Source: Diadema setosum
Taxonomy: Eukaryota; Echinodermata; Echinoidea; Diadematoida; Diadematidae
Assembly: GCA_033980235.1 (NCBI GenBank)
Contig: CM067072.1
Coordinates: 16,123,047 to 16,187,046, forward strand
Direction of reading: 5' to 3'
Length of the DNA stretch: 64,000 nucleotides
The first letter of the stretch is position 1; every line of letters starts with the position of its first letter. Under the pieces are notes generated by a model, which had not been told where the DNA came from, did not search any database, and worked only from the letters and a program-made list of their open reading frames with translations. The translations under genes and the position numbers were made by a program. This document shows positions 61,305 to 64,000 of the stretch, in pieces.

Positions 61305-63808
61305 CAGGAATAATGACAACAGTAATAATATTAATCATCATTTATCATCATGTATTTCAAACATTGTTTGAAATAATTTTCTTCTCTCCCCCTCCAATTG
61401 TGTGCAGCGTGCCACGGTTTGAGGCCAGCAAATACCCGATAACAAATGGGGAGTTCCTGGCCTTTGTCAAGGCTGGCGGCTACCAGAAGGAGGAGTTCTG
61501 GAGTAAGGAGGGGTGGCAATGGCGCACCTACAGGCAAGCCATACATCCCACCTTTTGGGTCTGTGACAAAGGTAAGAAATCCACAGTGGAGGTGATTTGC
61601 AATGGTTGAGTTGGATGGGATAAAGCATGTCCCTGTAAAGACTTCAGGCTAAATTTCACACTACGTTCAATGCGACTTCATGTGAAAATTGAGTAAATTC
61701 AGATGAACAAGAATGTTGAGGATTTCTGGAAATGAGAATGTAACTGAATTTTATAAAGTTTTAAAATTGTGCTTGTTCCAGATTATGCAAATTAGATGAG
61801 GTGATGATTTTATGACTCAAAAAATTAGTTTTCCATTGATCTACACATAAAGCTTGGTAAAATTTATGAAAAAAAAAAAAAGGCGGGAAACTCTTTGTCC
61901 TTCACATTTTTCAAGTGTTGTGATAACATAGGAAGGATGACTTTTAGCCAGATAGGGCTGGAATTCCCAACTGATCCCCCAAAGTATTATTCAAGCTGTC
62001 TTTTAATGCACAAACATATAAGAGAGTTGTTAGTTGATGGTTGATAACATTATAATTTTGGTTAATTTATCTATGGATGCAGCCACTATTGCCATTCCTT
62101 GAAAGCATGTAAAGCTTCCATTACATTTCGTATTTTTACCACTGTTTGTAGCTTTTTTTATGACCAACTTTGATGAAGCTTTTACGATTCTGTTCATCTC
62201 TTTAGATTCTATGAATAAATATTCAGCTTGATATGGAATTGCACTTTTGTAGCAGTTGTGTGTATGATGGATTTGAAGTGCACAAAAACGTGGGAATACC
62301 AGAATGTAATTGTAAACTACATGGTACTATCAAGCATTTTTACATTGTTTTCAACTTGCAGGATGCATTTCAGGCTGCGGTGGTGTCCTAGCTGGGTACA
62401 GCCATTGTAGGCCAGATCCCAATTCCAACAAGCTCACTCAAGATAGCCATGGTTACAGGTAACTACAGATGTAGAAGTTCACTTCACTTTTGTTTGGATA
62501 CTTTTGTTTGCCCTTCTGCTTGTTTGGAACAGTTTAGTATGCTGTGTAATAGAATGCAGTTGAGTTTTCATGCTAAAAGGAAATGCAGTCTTTTGCAAGG
62601 TTGGTAATGTAAATTCACTGTGAATGTTTGTACTCTGTAAAAAGTAATAACAGCCCAGAATGACTTTTCATATCCAAGTCAGTTGTTTTGATATATTAGC
62701 TATAAAGGTATGCTATGTTAATGACCAAAAACAACTTAGATTGTATTGACTCTTCATCTGAGATGCTTATGTGTACTGTAGTGCAACACAATATGGGATC
62801 CCAATGGATATACATTGCTTGTTACAGTTTGTGTGAACAAAAAAAACAAAACAATGTTATAACTGTTGATCATTGATTTTCTCATTTCTGTATGATACAT
62901 GATGTGGATTATTTCCAATTTAAGTCAACCACAGGAATTGGTATTAAAGTTGCCAATCAGATAAAGCTCTGTTTGAGAAATTTGGATTTGAAGTTTGAAT
63001 GAGATCATTCAGTAGAATGAAACCCAAATGTGTATGCGGATAAAATGAAATGCAGACATATTAGAAAGGCAGAAACACATCAGTGAAGTTGGAGGAAACT
63101 TGAACAATCCATTCAAAAGTTTCAATATGAATGTGAAGTTTATATACCACCATTCTAGAATTCAACATAATTTCATTCAATTCAATTTCAATTTCAATTT
63201 ATTTTCACAAACCATTCACATGTAACACAACCCCTTTTGTATAATTACAAAAATTGAACCAGGTTGGTGTTTACATGGAATGTTGTTGTCATTTTAGAGA
63301 CAGTTTTCTAAAATGAGAGAGCACTTGGCTTTGGTAGAGGGAATAATTTTACCCTAGACATAATATGTCTGTAATAAGTGGAAGGAATGTGTACTTTTTC
63401 TTAGAAATGAAATTTTGCGGAATTCTCTTCATGCTTTCTTTATATTACTGTCCTACAATGTACTTTGATATCACAAATTGTTGTAGTCTTCTTATCCAGT
63501 GATGGCAGTGCAGAAACTTTAGAAATCTTTAACTTTTGAACAAATCGTCCAAATTTCCTCAAACGGGAATTCACTGACGTGTCTTTATACTGATCCACAT
63601 TCTCTCAGTCCATTCATTCCCATATCATTCCCTTTACTTCACCTGTGTATCATTCTCTAGGTACCGAACATTCTGTGAGGAGATGACGATGCCGTGGGAC
63701 TGGCCAGTGGTAGTCAACTACCACGAGGCCAAGGCCTATGCGGCCTGGCAGGGCCCAGAGTACCGCCTTCTGACTGAGGCTGAGAGCCAGGCCATCAGAA
63801 CTCTTCCG
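29210..63808 (+). CDS. OvoA: Ovothiol synthase (5-histidylcysteine sulfoxide synthase), 5' part, ten exons
   Basis: Joining 29210-29304, 31068-31132, 35187-35299, 51502-51570, 56685-56825, 57877-58003, 60504-60621, 61408-61571, 62362-62458 and 63661-63808 gives 1137 nt, 379 codons, with every intron GT-AG and the frame kept. OvoA is a non-haem iron enzyme that couples cysteine to histidine with O2, giving the sulfoxide precursor of ovothiol. Residues about 33-190 match its DinB-like region: LPLIFYYAHT (H75) and GFEHERIHIE (H170, H174) supply the likely three-His iron site. From about 240 the FGE-sulfatase-like domain begins (FEASKYPITNGEF, PWDWPVVVNYHEAKAY). The C-terminal methyltransferase domain must lie downstream of the window. 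Met1 is chosen because TGA stands in frame two codons upstream (29204). Intron 3 carries a DIRS element. Confidence 0.93.
31068..31132 (+). CDS. OvoA: OvoA exon 2
   Basis: TGTGCAG|GCAAATC acceptor and GGA|GTAAGT donor. Encodes residues 32-54 (QILEYFENSYSLNESIFAAL), matching the OvoA/EgtB N-terminal pattern in which a YF..T/S...E.LF..L helix precedes the DinB core. Entry phase 2, exit phase 1. Confidence 0.9.
31506..32829 (+). mobile_element. Helitron-like (Helentron-type) non-autonomous element 3, in OvoA intron 2
   Basis: Left end: hairpin CCCCGCCGAAC-GA-GTTCGAGCAGGGG (31506-31531), then a CCGT-rich tract (31568-31618). The body is about seven tandem blocks of 150-190 bp sharing ACAAAATGCTACT, TTCGCCATTTCTAA and TGACCTTTGACC, with a higher-order duplication near 32040-32270 and 32370-32600. 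Right end: CGGTGGGGACA (32793-32803), complementary to the left CGGCGGGGACA with one mismatch, then the hairpin ATTACGC-ACT-GCGTAAT (32807-32823) and CTAC. No coding capacity. Confidence 0.55.
33042..33458. mobile_element. TTAA-type MITE, family A copy 2, in OvoA intron 2
   Basis: Same family as 2247-2653: GGATGGTATA, TTGGTTGAGATGAGGAT and TTGATGAAAATC/GATTTTCATCAAA pairs are present in the same order. Left flank TTAA at 33042-33045; the right flank has decayed to GTAA at about 33455. It contains a C-run and A-run near 33384. Confidence 0.7.
33857..34603. mobile_element. TTAA-flanked piggyBac-like MITE, in OvoA intron 2
   Basis: TTAA at 33857-33860 and 34600-34603 flank inverted ends CCCTAAAAGGGC and GGCCCTTTTAGGG. 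The 739-bp interior has no ORF and contains G/C runs near both ends. TTAA target sites and CCC-starting ends are typical of piggyBac-type elements; the family call is inference. Confidence 0.75.
35187..35299 (+). CDS. OvoA: OvoA exon 3 (first metal-ligand His)
   Basis: TTTTCAG|CTGAAG acceptor, GAG|GTAAAC donor. Encodes residues 54-91, EDVFYKAPDRLRLPLIFYYA followed by HTAVVYINKLMLAGLIE. The His in YYAHT (H75) corresponds to the first ligand of the OvoA/EgtB three-His iron site. Exit phase 0. The following intron is 16.2 kb, the largest in the window. Confidence 0.93.
37347..37712. mobile_element. TTAA-type MITE nested in element E copy 1
   Basis: The element 37351-37709 has imperfect inverted ends: AGGCATAATTTACCATTTG and the complement of GGTAAACTGGACCT. 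The left flank is TTAA (37347-37350). The right TTAA is itself split by the next MITE: TTA at 37710-37712, with its fourth base after that insertion. This gives a relative order of insertions. Confidence 0.65.
37710..38041. mobile_element. Palindromic Harbinger-like MITE with TTA duplication
   Basis: TTA at 37710-37712 and 38039-38041 flank ends GGCCTGAATTCACGAAGG and CCTTCGTGAATTCGGGCC. Nearly the whole 326 bp is palindromic (GGTTTAAACCATGG on both sides; ATTTCGTNACGAAAT motifs inside). A 3-bp TTA duplication and GGGCC ends fit PIF/Harbinger MITEs. It sits exactly in the right target duplication of the preceding MITE. Confidence 0.75.
38121..38825 (+). mobile_element. TIR element E, copy 2, head-to-tail with copy 1
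   Basis: Left end TTTGTGACCGTGCATCACAA; right end GGTGCAGGGTCACATTT. About 40-bp inverted ends. It starts exactly where copy 1 stops; the two share the CATTTG junction. It is undisturbed, about 700 bp, and gives the uninterrupted template for copy 1. Non-coding. Confidence 0.75.
39300..39720. repeat. GTCTC/GAGAC-rich region
   Basis: More than ten copies of AGTCTC, GTCTCTGAGAC or GAGACTT occur in both orientations within about 400 bp, for example AAGTCTCTGAGACATCTCC near 39361. It looks like an internally repetitive mobile element, but I could not define the ends. Confidence 0.45.
40281..40304. repeat. Perfect 24-base hairpin without clear direct repeats
   Basis: TGGAGGTGTG-TTTG-CACACCTCCA. 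The arm resembles the GGAGGT arms of the micro-hairpin group, but the flanks do not form an evident duplication. Confidence 0.4.
40906..42010 (+). mobile_element. Helitron-like (Helentron-type) non-autonomous element 4, in OvoA intron 3
   Basis: Left end: hairpin with arms ATACCCCC and GGGGGTAT (40906-40938, inner arms CACA/TGTG), then a CGGTCGGTC-type tract (about 40965-41012). The body repeats GTTGCCATGGTAACCAC and GTAGTTATGCAAGACA at about 110-180 bp steps. Right end: GGCAGGGGTAT (41975-41985), complementary to the left terminus with one mismatch, then hairpin ATCAC-CTTCA-GTGAT (41988-42002) and CTAG before T. Same plan as elements 1-3 but no shared sequence. Confidence 0.6.
42318..43324. 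mobile_element. 1-kb TTAA-flanked piggyBac-like element
   Basis: TTAA at 42318-42321 and 43321-43324 flank the perfect inverted ends CCCTATAAAGCCCAAG and CTTGGGCTTTATAGGG. Just inside, both ends also carry CACA(A)TGTGCCCCCC. The 999-bp interior has no transposase-like frame. A non-autonomous piggyBac-type element is the best fit. Confidence 0.8.
43378..43398. repeat. Poly-T tract
   Basis: About 20 uninterrupted T shortly after the TTAA element. Simple sequence. Confidence 0.9.
43400..45120. other. Intron 3 sequence, nothing recognised
   Basis: AT-rich, with T runs near 44600 and 44990. No exon or repeat family can be supported. Confidence 0.5.
45124..45349. mobile_element. Diverged TCGCG-type MITE
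   Basis: ACATACTTTAAAACGAGGAA near 45124 and TTGTGTTTTACAGTATGT near 45331 are imperfect inverted ends; ATTTCGCGAATTTCGCGA and TTCGCGAAATTTTCATG lie inside. It is similar in plan to 15585-15800. Confidence 0.45.
45551..45891. repeat. Minisatellite, 11 perfect copies of a 31-bp unit
   Basis: The unit starts GATTCAGATATTGTTAGAGT and ends TGCAGTGTTAA. All 11 copies read identically, followed by a partial unit GATTCAT. Such homogeneity implies recent expansion, or an assembly effect. Confidence 0.95.
46182..46275. mobile_element. Possible 90-bp TTAA-flanked miniature element
   Basis: TTAA (46182-46185) and TTAA (46272-46275) flank CCCATTTAGGA and the roughly complementary TCCTCAATGGGT. The inverted match is imperfect, so this is tentative. 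Confidence 0.4.
46514..46549 (+). repeat. DIRS left inverted terminal repeat
   Basis: Contains GATCCCGCTCGCGCATGCGC. Identical in inverted orientation to 51363-51398. The outer 27 bases (46487-46513) are matched only by the internal complementary region. Confidence 0.9.
46759..48042 (+). CDS. DIRS ORF1, gag-like protein
   Basis: 427 codons from ATG 46759 to TAA 48042. No enzyme motif is seen. The N-terminal third is rich in Ser, Gly, Ala and Pro; a short helix (MEKRLQNLEGLLAKVIDHL) follows at about residue 79. The middle (about 190-340) is better structured (PPIWENLKSGTKSRDLKLQR), and the last about 90 residues are basic and Arg/Gly/Pro-rich (RGRRGFHPYSRNRYRDAGW), probably nucleic-acid binding. 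There is no CCHC zinc knuckle. Position before RT, size and composition indicate the gag-like protein of a DIRS element. The RT frame is open in the -1 register under its 3' part from about 47880, so the frames overlap. Frame intact. Confidence 0.75.
   Translation: MDVNTAAEVRPAQPCSAPGTSAQTPAKPGAGTDSTKSKPSATHSLVPTAKAGGSKGKEKSGKGKSISTTTAGSSDISSMEKRLQNLEGLLAKVIDHLPSDKRTPSHSGRSASSSRQSASAGHDAHCSAYQGGAYDYEREHDSDYDQYDEEGSSSTISFPTGEQEMDPDASSVPSLAAKFARPNEIGEAVDDNVAHSVTYMLTHQLEEISLEETAKKYPSPNNCSLLDVPRVNPPIWENLKSGTKSRDLKLQRVQHSLSRGLVAFMRTIDSKDISEQQQDALALLSNATFELSCIRKHLIRPDMNSRFTHLCKPSTPTGKFLFGDDLPKQVKDLQEQQKATAGVMRGQNREFRGRRGFHPYSRNRYRDAGWTSHRDTPQSGTSNRPFLGARFQGQMHRRHAAPPATRSRPPPHPSQQRPGTGQAPRRV
48093..49820 (+). 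CDS. DIRS ORF2, reverse transcriptase and RNase H
   Basis: 575 codons from the first Met at 48093, but the frame is open further upstream, overlapping ORF1. RT motifs: SLRIILNLSDLNKY, motif A SVDLQDAYYSVPI, motif B LPNGLSTAPRLFTK, motif C YLDDT with D207 and D208. RNase H follows: RTDASGAGWD, NFLETLAAEFGL, RLDNTTAVAYLNN and EADTMSR give a D-E-D-D set. The C-terminus (EIDLFASRLNAQVPRYISW, FYAFPPFYLIAK) is the conserved region annotated as methyltransferase-like in some DIRS elements; this is a weaker match. The frame stops at TAA 49818-49820, but a -1 register at the CGGGGA just before continues with VVPNWPTQAWYPRLKELI to TGA 50012-50014, so a one-base loss in a G-run or a frameshift is likely. 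Confidence 0.9.
   Translation: MHNSQVGGRLKQFYDEWCKITADPFILSAIQKGYKLEFDPELGPPSRSYPIFEYQKDNKEREAIQEEIQKLVAKNVIEPCTHESGEFVSNIFTRPKKNGSLRIILNLSDLNKYMSYQHFKMDGIHVAMDLISSNCFLASVDLQDAYYSVPIHPSHKKYLKFVWQRQLYQFKVLPNGLSTAPRLFTKLLKPVFACLRQEGHVVVGYLDDTIIIGKDAELTHKAVQATTSLFSQLGFLVHPEKSVLQPTQVIQFLGFTLDSHAMTISLPESKEEEIIEACSDLLVQNKPSVRFVARVIGKIISTFPAIQYSPLHYRSLERDKINALKRNRGHFDRPMNLSENAKQNLRWWILNVKGFKSPIQRKGPQHEIRTDASGAGWDASDLHIKTGGRWNEQEIVRARNNDINFLETLAAEFGLMALCADLHDVHILIRLDNTTAVAYLNNMGGCKSRDCDEVAHRIWGWCVERNIWLTAEHLPGRLNTEADTMSRKFNDKSEWMLDREVFNDVVDQFGTPEIDLFASRLNAQVPRYISWYPEPEAESVNAFLTDWGPLKFYAFPPFYLIAKCLQKVQADKARG
49957..50962 (+). CDS. DIRS ORF3, tyrosine recombinase, with a one-base frameshift
   Basis: The frame opens after TGA 49954-49956 and has no early ATG; it overlaps the -1 continuation of ORF2. 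The first part, to TGA at 50527-50529, gives an N-terminal helical region (SASWRSSTKTQYGVYTRKWK) and the first catalytic Arg in TALRVQSLSLLSL. A run of seven T (50516-50522) marks a register change; the second part then runs to TGA 50962, with RLFISYRKPHK, HSTRAA (His and second Arg) and GWSREKTFRKYYNKP (Tyr). All R-H-R-Y residues are therefore visible but in two registers. Biologically this integrates the DNA circle. A real indel, a sequencing error in the homopolymer or frameshifting are all possible. Confidence 0.85.
51152..51265 (+). repeat. DIRS internal complementary region
   Basis: 51152-51188 is the exact complement of the left end 46487-46523; 51186-51265 is the exact complement of the right end 51391-51470. 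They share AAT, the complement of the ATT found at both element ends. Between it and the right ITR (51266-51362) a shortened copy of the right end (ATTACTCAAACTTCAGTAAG) is also visible. Confidence 0.9.
51363..51398 (+). repeat. DIRS right inverted terminal repeat
   Basis: 36 bp, exact inverse of 46514-46549. The 72 bases beyond it (51399-51470) are unique to the right end and contain GGTAAGTTCTCG, a donor-like sequence. Confidence 0.9.
51502..51570 (+). CDS. OvoA: OvoA exon 4
   Basis: Acceptor ATCACAG at 51495-51501, donor ACG|GTAAGT. Encodes residues 92-114 (ERVNYEYETLFETGVDEMSW then DDT), where GVDEMSWDD is characteristic of OvoA/EgtB proteins. Phase 0 at both ends. Only 31 intronic bases separate it from the DIRS right end, so its branch region is now partly transposon sequence. 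Confidence 0.93.
51800..52110 (-). repeat. Interspersed repeat with a retroelement-like tail
   Basis: On the minus strand the block ends GCGCTATATAAGTGTTATTT followed by TTATCATTATT repeats, the usual tail of several retroposon families. The body on the plus strand has GGGAGTTTGTTCCAAAGAGA and GAAAAAGCCCTATCGCC, also typical of such repeats. GAT-rich simple sequence flanks it. Family not named. Confidence 0.45.
52111..54013. other. Intron 4 sequence, nothing coding recognised
   Basis: Contains T9G11 near 52540 and a C15A17 tract at about 53430-53461. No exon is supported. Confidence 0.5.
54015..54850. mobile_element. 836-bp fold-back element with GTTTCAAAACG motifs
   Basis: GGCTGCATTTATCTAACTTG at the left and CAAGTTAGATAAACGCAGCC at the right (ending 54850) are inverted ends. 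Inverted similarity continues inward (AGTAAAGGTCAACTGCAT versus ATGCAGTTGACCTTTACTT). GTTTNAAAACG and AGATAAACGCA recur many times inside. Related but disordered copies of the motifs extend right to about 55013. No transposase frame. Confidence 0.7.
55078..55199. mobile_element. Short MITE, GGGCCCTGT ends, copy 1
   Basis: GGGCCCTGTTTTATGAAGAG and the complementary TTTGATAAGACAGAGCCCT form the ends of a 120-bp copy. TTATAATCGATTATA-type inverted motifs lie inside. The same family is at 60667-60859. Confidence 0.6.
55790..56080 (+). repeat. 30-bp minisatellite in intron 4
   Basis: About nine to ten copies of a 30-bp unit (TGTATGATGCTGTCTTTATT then TGTGTGAATG) with point changes and one aberrant unit near 56010. 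As 30 is divisible by three, it keeps long ORFs open on both strands, but these are not genes. Confidence 0.9.
56685..56825 (+). CDS. OvoA: OvoA exon 5
   Basis: CCCTTCAG|GAAAAT acceptor, TGG|GTGTGT donor. Encodes residues 115-161, including WPSLKDVVEFRLQARNVIRK and DLPVTQDSPW, the DinB-like helix before the HxxxH motif. Phase 0 at both ends. Confidence 0.93.
57521..57566. repeat. C-run then A-rich tract in intron 5
   Basis: Interrupted poly-C followed by A-rich sequence. A CG-rich patch (GGGGCCGAGGCCGCGCTCGG) lies at about 57272-57310. Confidence 0.85.
57795..57824. repeat. (GAAAAA)n repeat in intron 5
   Basis: About five hexamer units, 50-80 bp before exon 6. Confidence 0.85.
57877..58003 (+). 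CDS. OvoA: OvoA exon 6 (HxxxHxE metal motif)
   Basis: TCTTCCAG|TGGGCA acceptor, TGTG|GTGAGT donor. Encodes residues 162-204. GFEHERIHIETSSVLIRQLP contains H170 and H174, the HxxxH pair completing the likely three-His iron site with H75. MVRTPEGWTFGPPTCG follows. This is the strongest single identification of the family. Exit phase 1. Confidence 0.95.
58004..60503. other. OvoA intron 6
   Basis: 2.5 kb, AT-rich. The only structured element I see is the block at about 59690-59870. Confidence 0.6.
59688..59870. mobile_element. Possible CAGGG-ended MITE in intron 6
   Basis: CAGGGGTCGCAC at the left and TTCGAACCCTG at the right are roughly inverted; TAGCCAG(G/A)(T/C)GGACTA occurs twice inside. 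CAGGG ends suggest hAT, but no clean 8-bp duplication is found. Confidence 0.4.
60504..60621 (+). CDS. OvoA: OvoA exon 7
   Basis: CCCTCAG|GTGATG acceptor, CAAA|GTAAAT donor. Encodes residues 204-243 (LKGNPLIQVDQTDVVMGKPL then DFPSYGWDNEYPELHA), the linker into the FGE-sulfatase-like domain. Entry phase 1, exit phase 2. Confidence 0.93.
60667..60859. mobile_element. Short palindromic MITE, GGGCCCTGT ends, copy 2
   Basis: GGGCCCTGTCTTATAAAAC and TCTTTATAAGACGGGGCCC form inverted ends; TTGTGATTGATTGATT-type segments are inverted inside. It lies 45 bp after exon 7. Confidence 0.7.
61108..61156. repeat. (AGT)n microsatellite
   Basis: Interrupted AGT triplets in intron 7. Confidence 0.9.
61235..61302. 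repeat. (AAT)n microsatellite
   Basis: About 22 AAT units, ending about 105 bp before exon 8. Confidence 0.95.
61408..61571 (+). CDS. OvoA: OvoA exon 8 (start of FGE-sulfatase-like domain)
   Basis: TGTGCAG|CGTGCC acceptor, AAAG|GTAAGA donor. Encodes residues 243-298: VPRFEASKYPITNGEFLAFV, then AGGYQKEEFWSKEGWQWRTY and HPTFWVCDK. The KYPITNGEF and FWS..GW.W patterns are hallmarks of the formylglycine-generating-enzyme-like domain in OvoA and EgtB. Entry phase 2, exit phase 1. Confidence 0.95.
62362..62458 (+). CDS. OvoA: OvoA exon 9 (Cys-rich segment)
   Basis: CTTGCAG|GATGCA acceptor, ACAG|GTAACT donor. Encodes residues 298-330: GCISGCGGVLAGYSHCRPDP then NSNKLTQDSHGY. Three Cys lie within about 16 residues, in a segment between the FWV and PWDWP landmarks; I do not assign it a function. 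Entry phase 1, exit phase 2. Confidence 0.88.
63661..63808 (+). CDS. OvoA: OvoA exon 10 (last exon in window)
   Basis: TTCTCTAG|GTACCG acceptor, CCG|GTGAGT donor. Encodes residues 330-379: TFCEEMTMPWDWPVVVNYHE, AKAYAAWQGPEYRLLTEAE. PWDWP..VNYHEA.AY.AW.G and RLLTEAE are strongly conserved in the family. Exit phase 0; the gene continues past the window. Confidence 0.95.
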
Positions 63809-64000
63809 GTGAGTTTCTTTGAAAGTTGAAATTTTCGCGCGAGTAATTTCTTTTGCTCGGCTTTGCAAGATAAATTCCACATGTTCTAAATTCCACACAA
63901 TCAGAACAAAAAACATTATTCCATACAGCATGGAAAAAATATTCATATGCTTTTATTTACGTGCTAGATTCTGGTTATGCATAATGAATGAAAACTTCCA

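Noticed and set aside
61072..61609. 174-aa plus-strand ORF and an Ile-rich minus-strand ORF
   Set aside because: Their upstream parts are (AGT)n and (AAT)n microsatellites. Only the segment 61408-61571 is real, as OvoA exon 8.

Overview
The window is metazoan nuclear DNA: AT-rich and intron-rich, dense in simple repeats and small transposons, and with no long host ORFs. The only host gene I can support is the 5' two-fifths or so of an ovothiol synthase gene (OvoA, 5-histidylcysteine sulfoxide synthase). I assembled it from ten exons between 29158 and 63808 on the + strand; all junctions keep one reading frame and give 379 residues. Ovothiol was characterised from sea urchin eggs, and the repeat types (CR1/L2-like LINE, DIRS element, many miniature elements, fold-backs) fit a marine deuterostome. 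An echinoderm, probably a sea urchin, is the best guess, but the species cannot be proven from this sequence.

Layout. 1-29157 is upstream or intergenic DNA made of interspersed repeats. It holds a fold-back whose arms repeat with a 21-bp period (about 490-1750), a TTAA-flanked MITE (2247-2653), a minus-strand LINE that lost its RT palm (3550-6230), two copies of a palindromic MITE (the second split by a probable solo LTR), a CpG-rich block inside a 1.4-kb inverted repeat (17966-19343), a tRNA-type SINE, Helitron-like elements (21265-22430 and 25088-25634) and microsatellites. OvoA starts at 29210. Intron 2 holds a third Helitron-like element and two TTAA-flanked elements. Intron 3 (16.2 kb) holds a nested stack of MITEs, a fourth Helitron-like element, a 1-kb TTAA element, a perfect 11 x 31-bp minisatellite and a nearly intact 4984-bp DIRS-type retrotransposon (46487-51470). 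Introns 4-10 hold fold-backs, minisatellites and microsatellites.

How the genes relate. The exons encode the DinB-like iron-binding region, with a likely three-His site (H75, H170, H174), and the start of the FGE-sulfatase-like domain. The methyltransferase domain must lie beyond the window. The DIRS element carries gag-like, RT/RNase H and tyrosine recombinase frames. Its inverted terminal repeats and internal complementary region are identical where they should be, so the insertion looks recent. It lies in sense orientation only 31 nt upstream of OvoA exon 4.

Most notable: (1) a family of 19-46-bp perfect or near-perfect hairpins flanked by 7-10-bp direct repeats, which look like ultrashort hAT-type insertions; (2) four unrelated element families sharing one architecture (left hairpin, C/G-rich microsatellite, repetitive body, short inverted repeat, right hairpin, CTAG-like end), which I interpret as non-autonomous Helentron-type elements; (3) the DIRS insertion at the splice acceptor.
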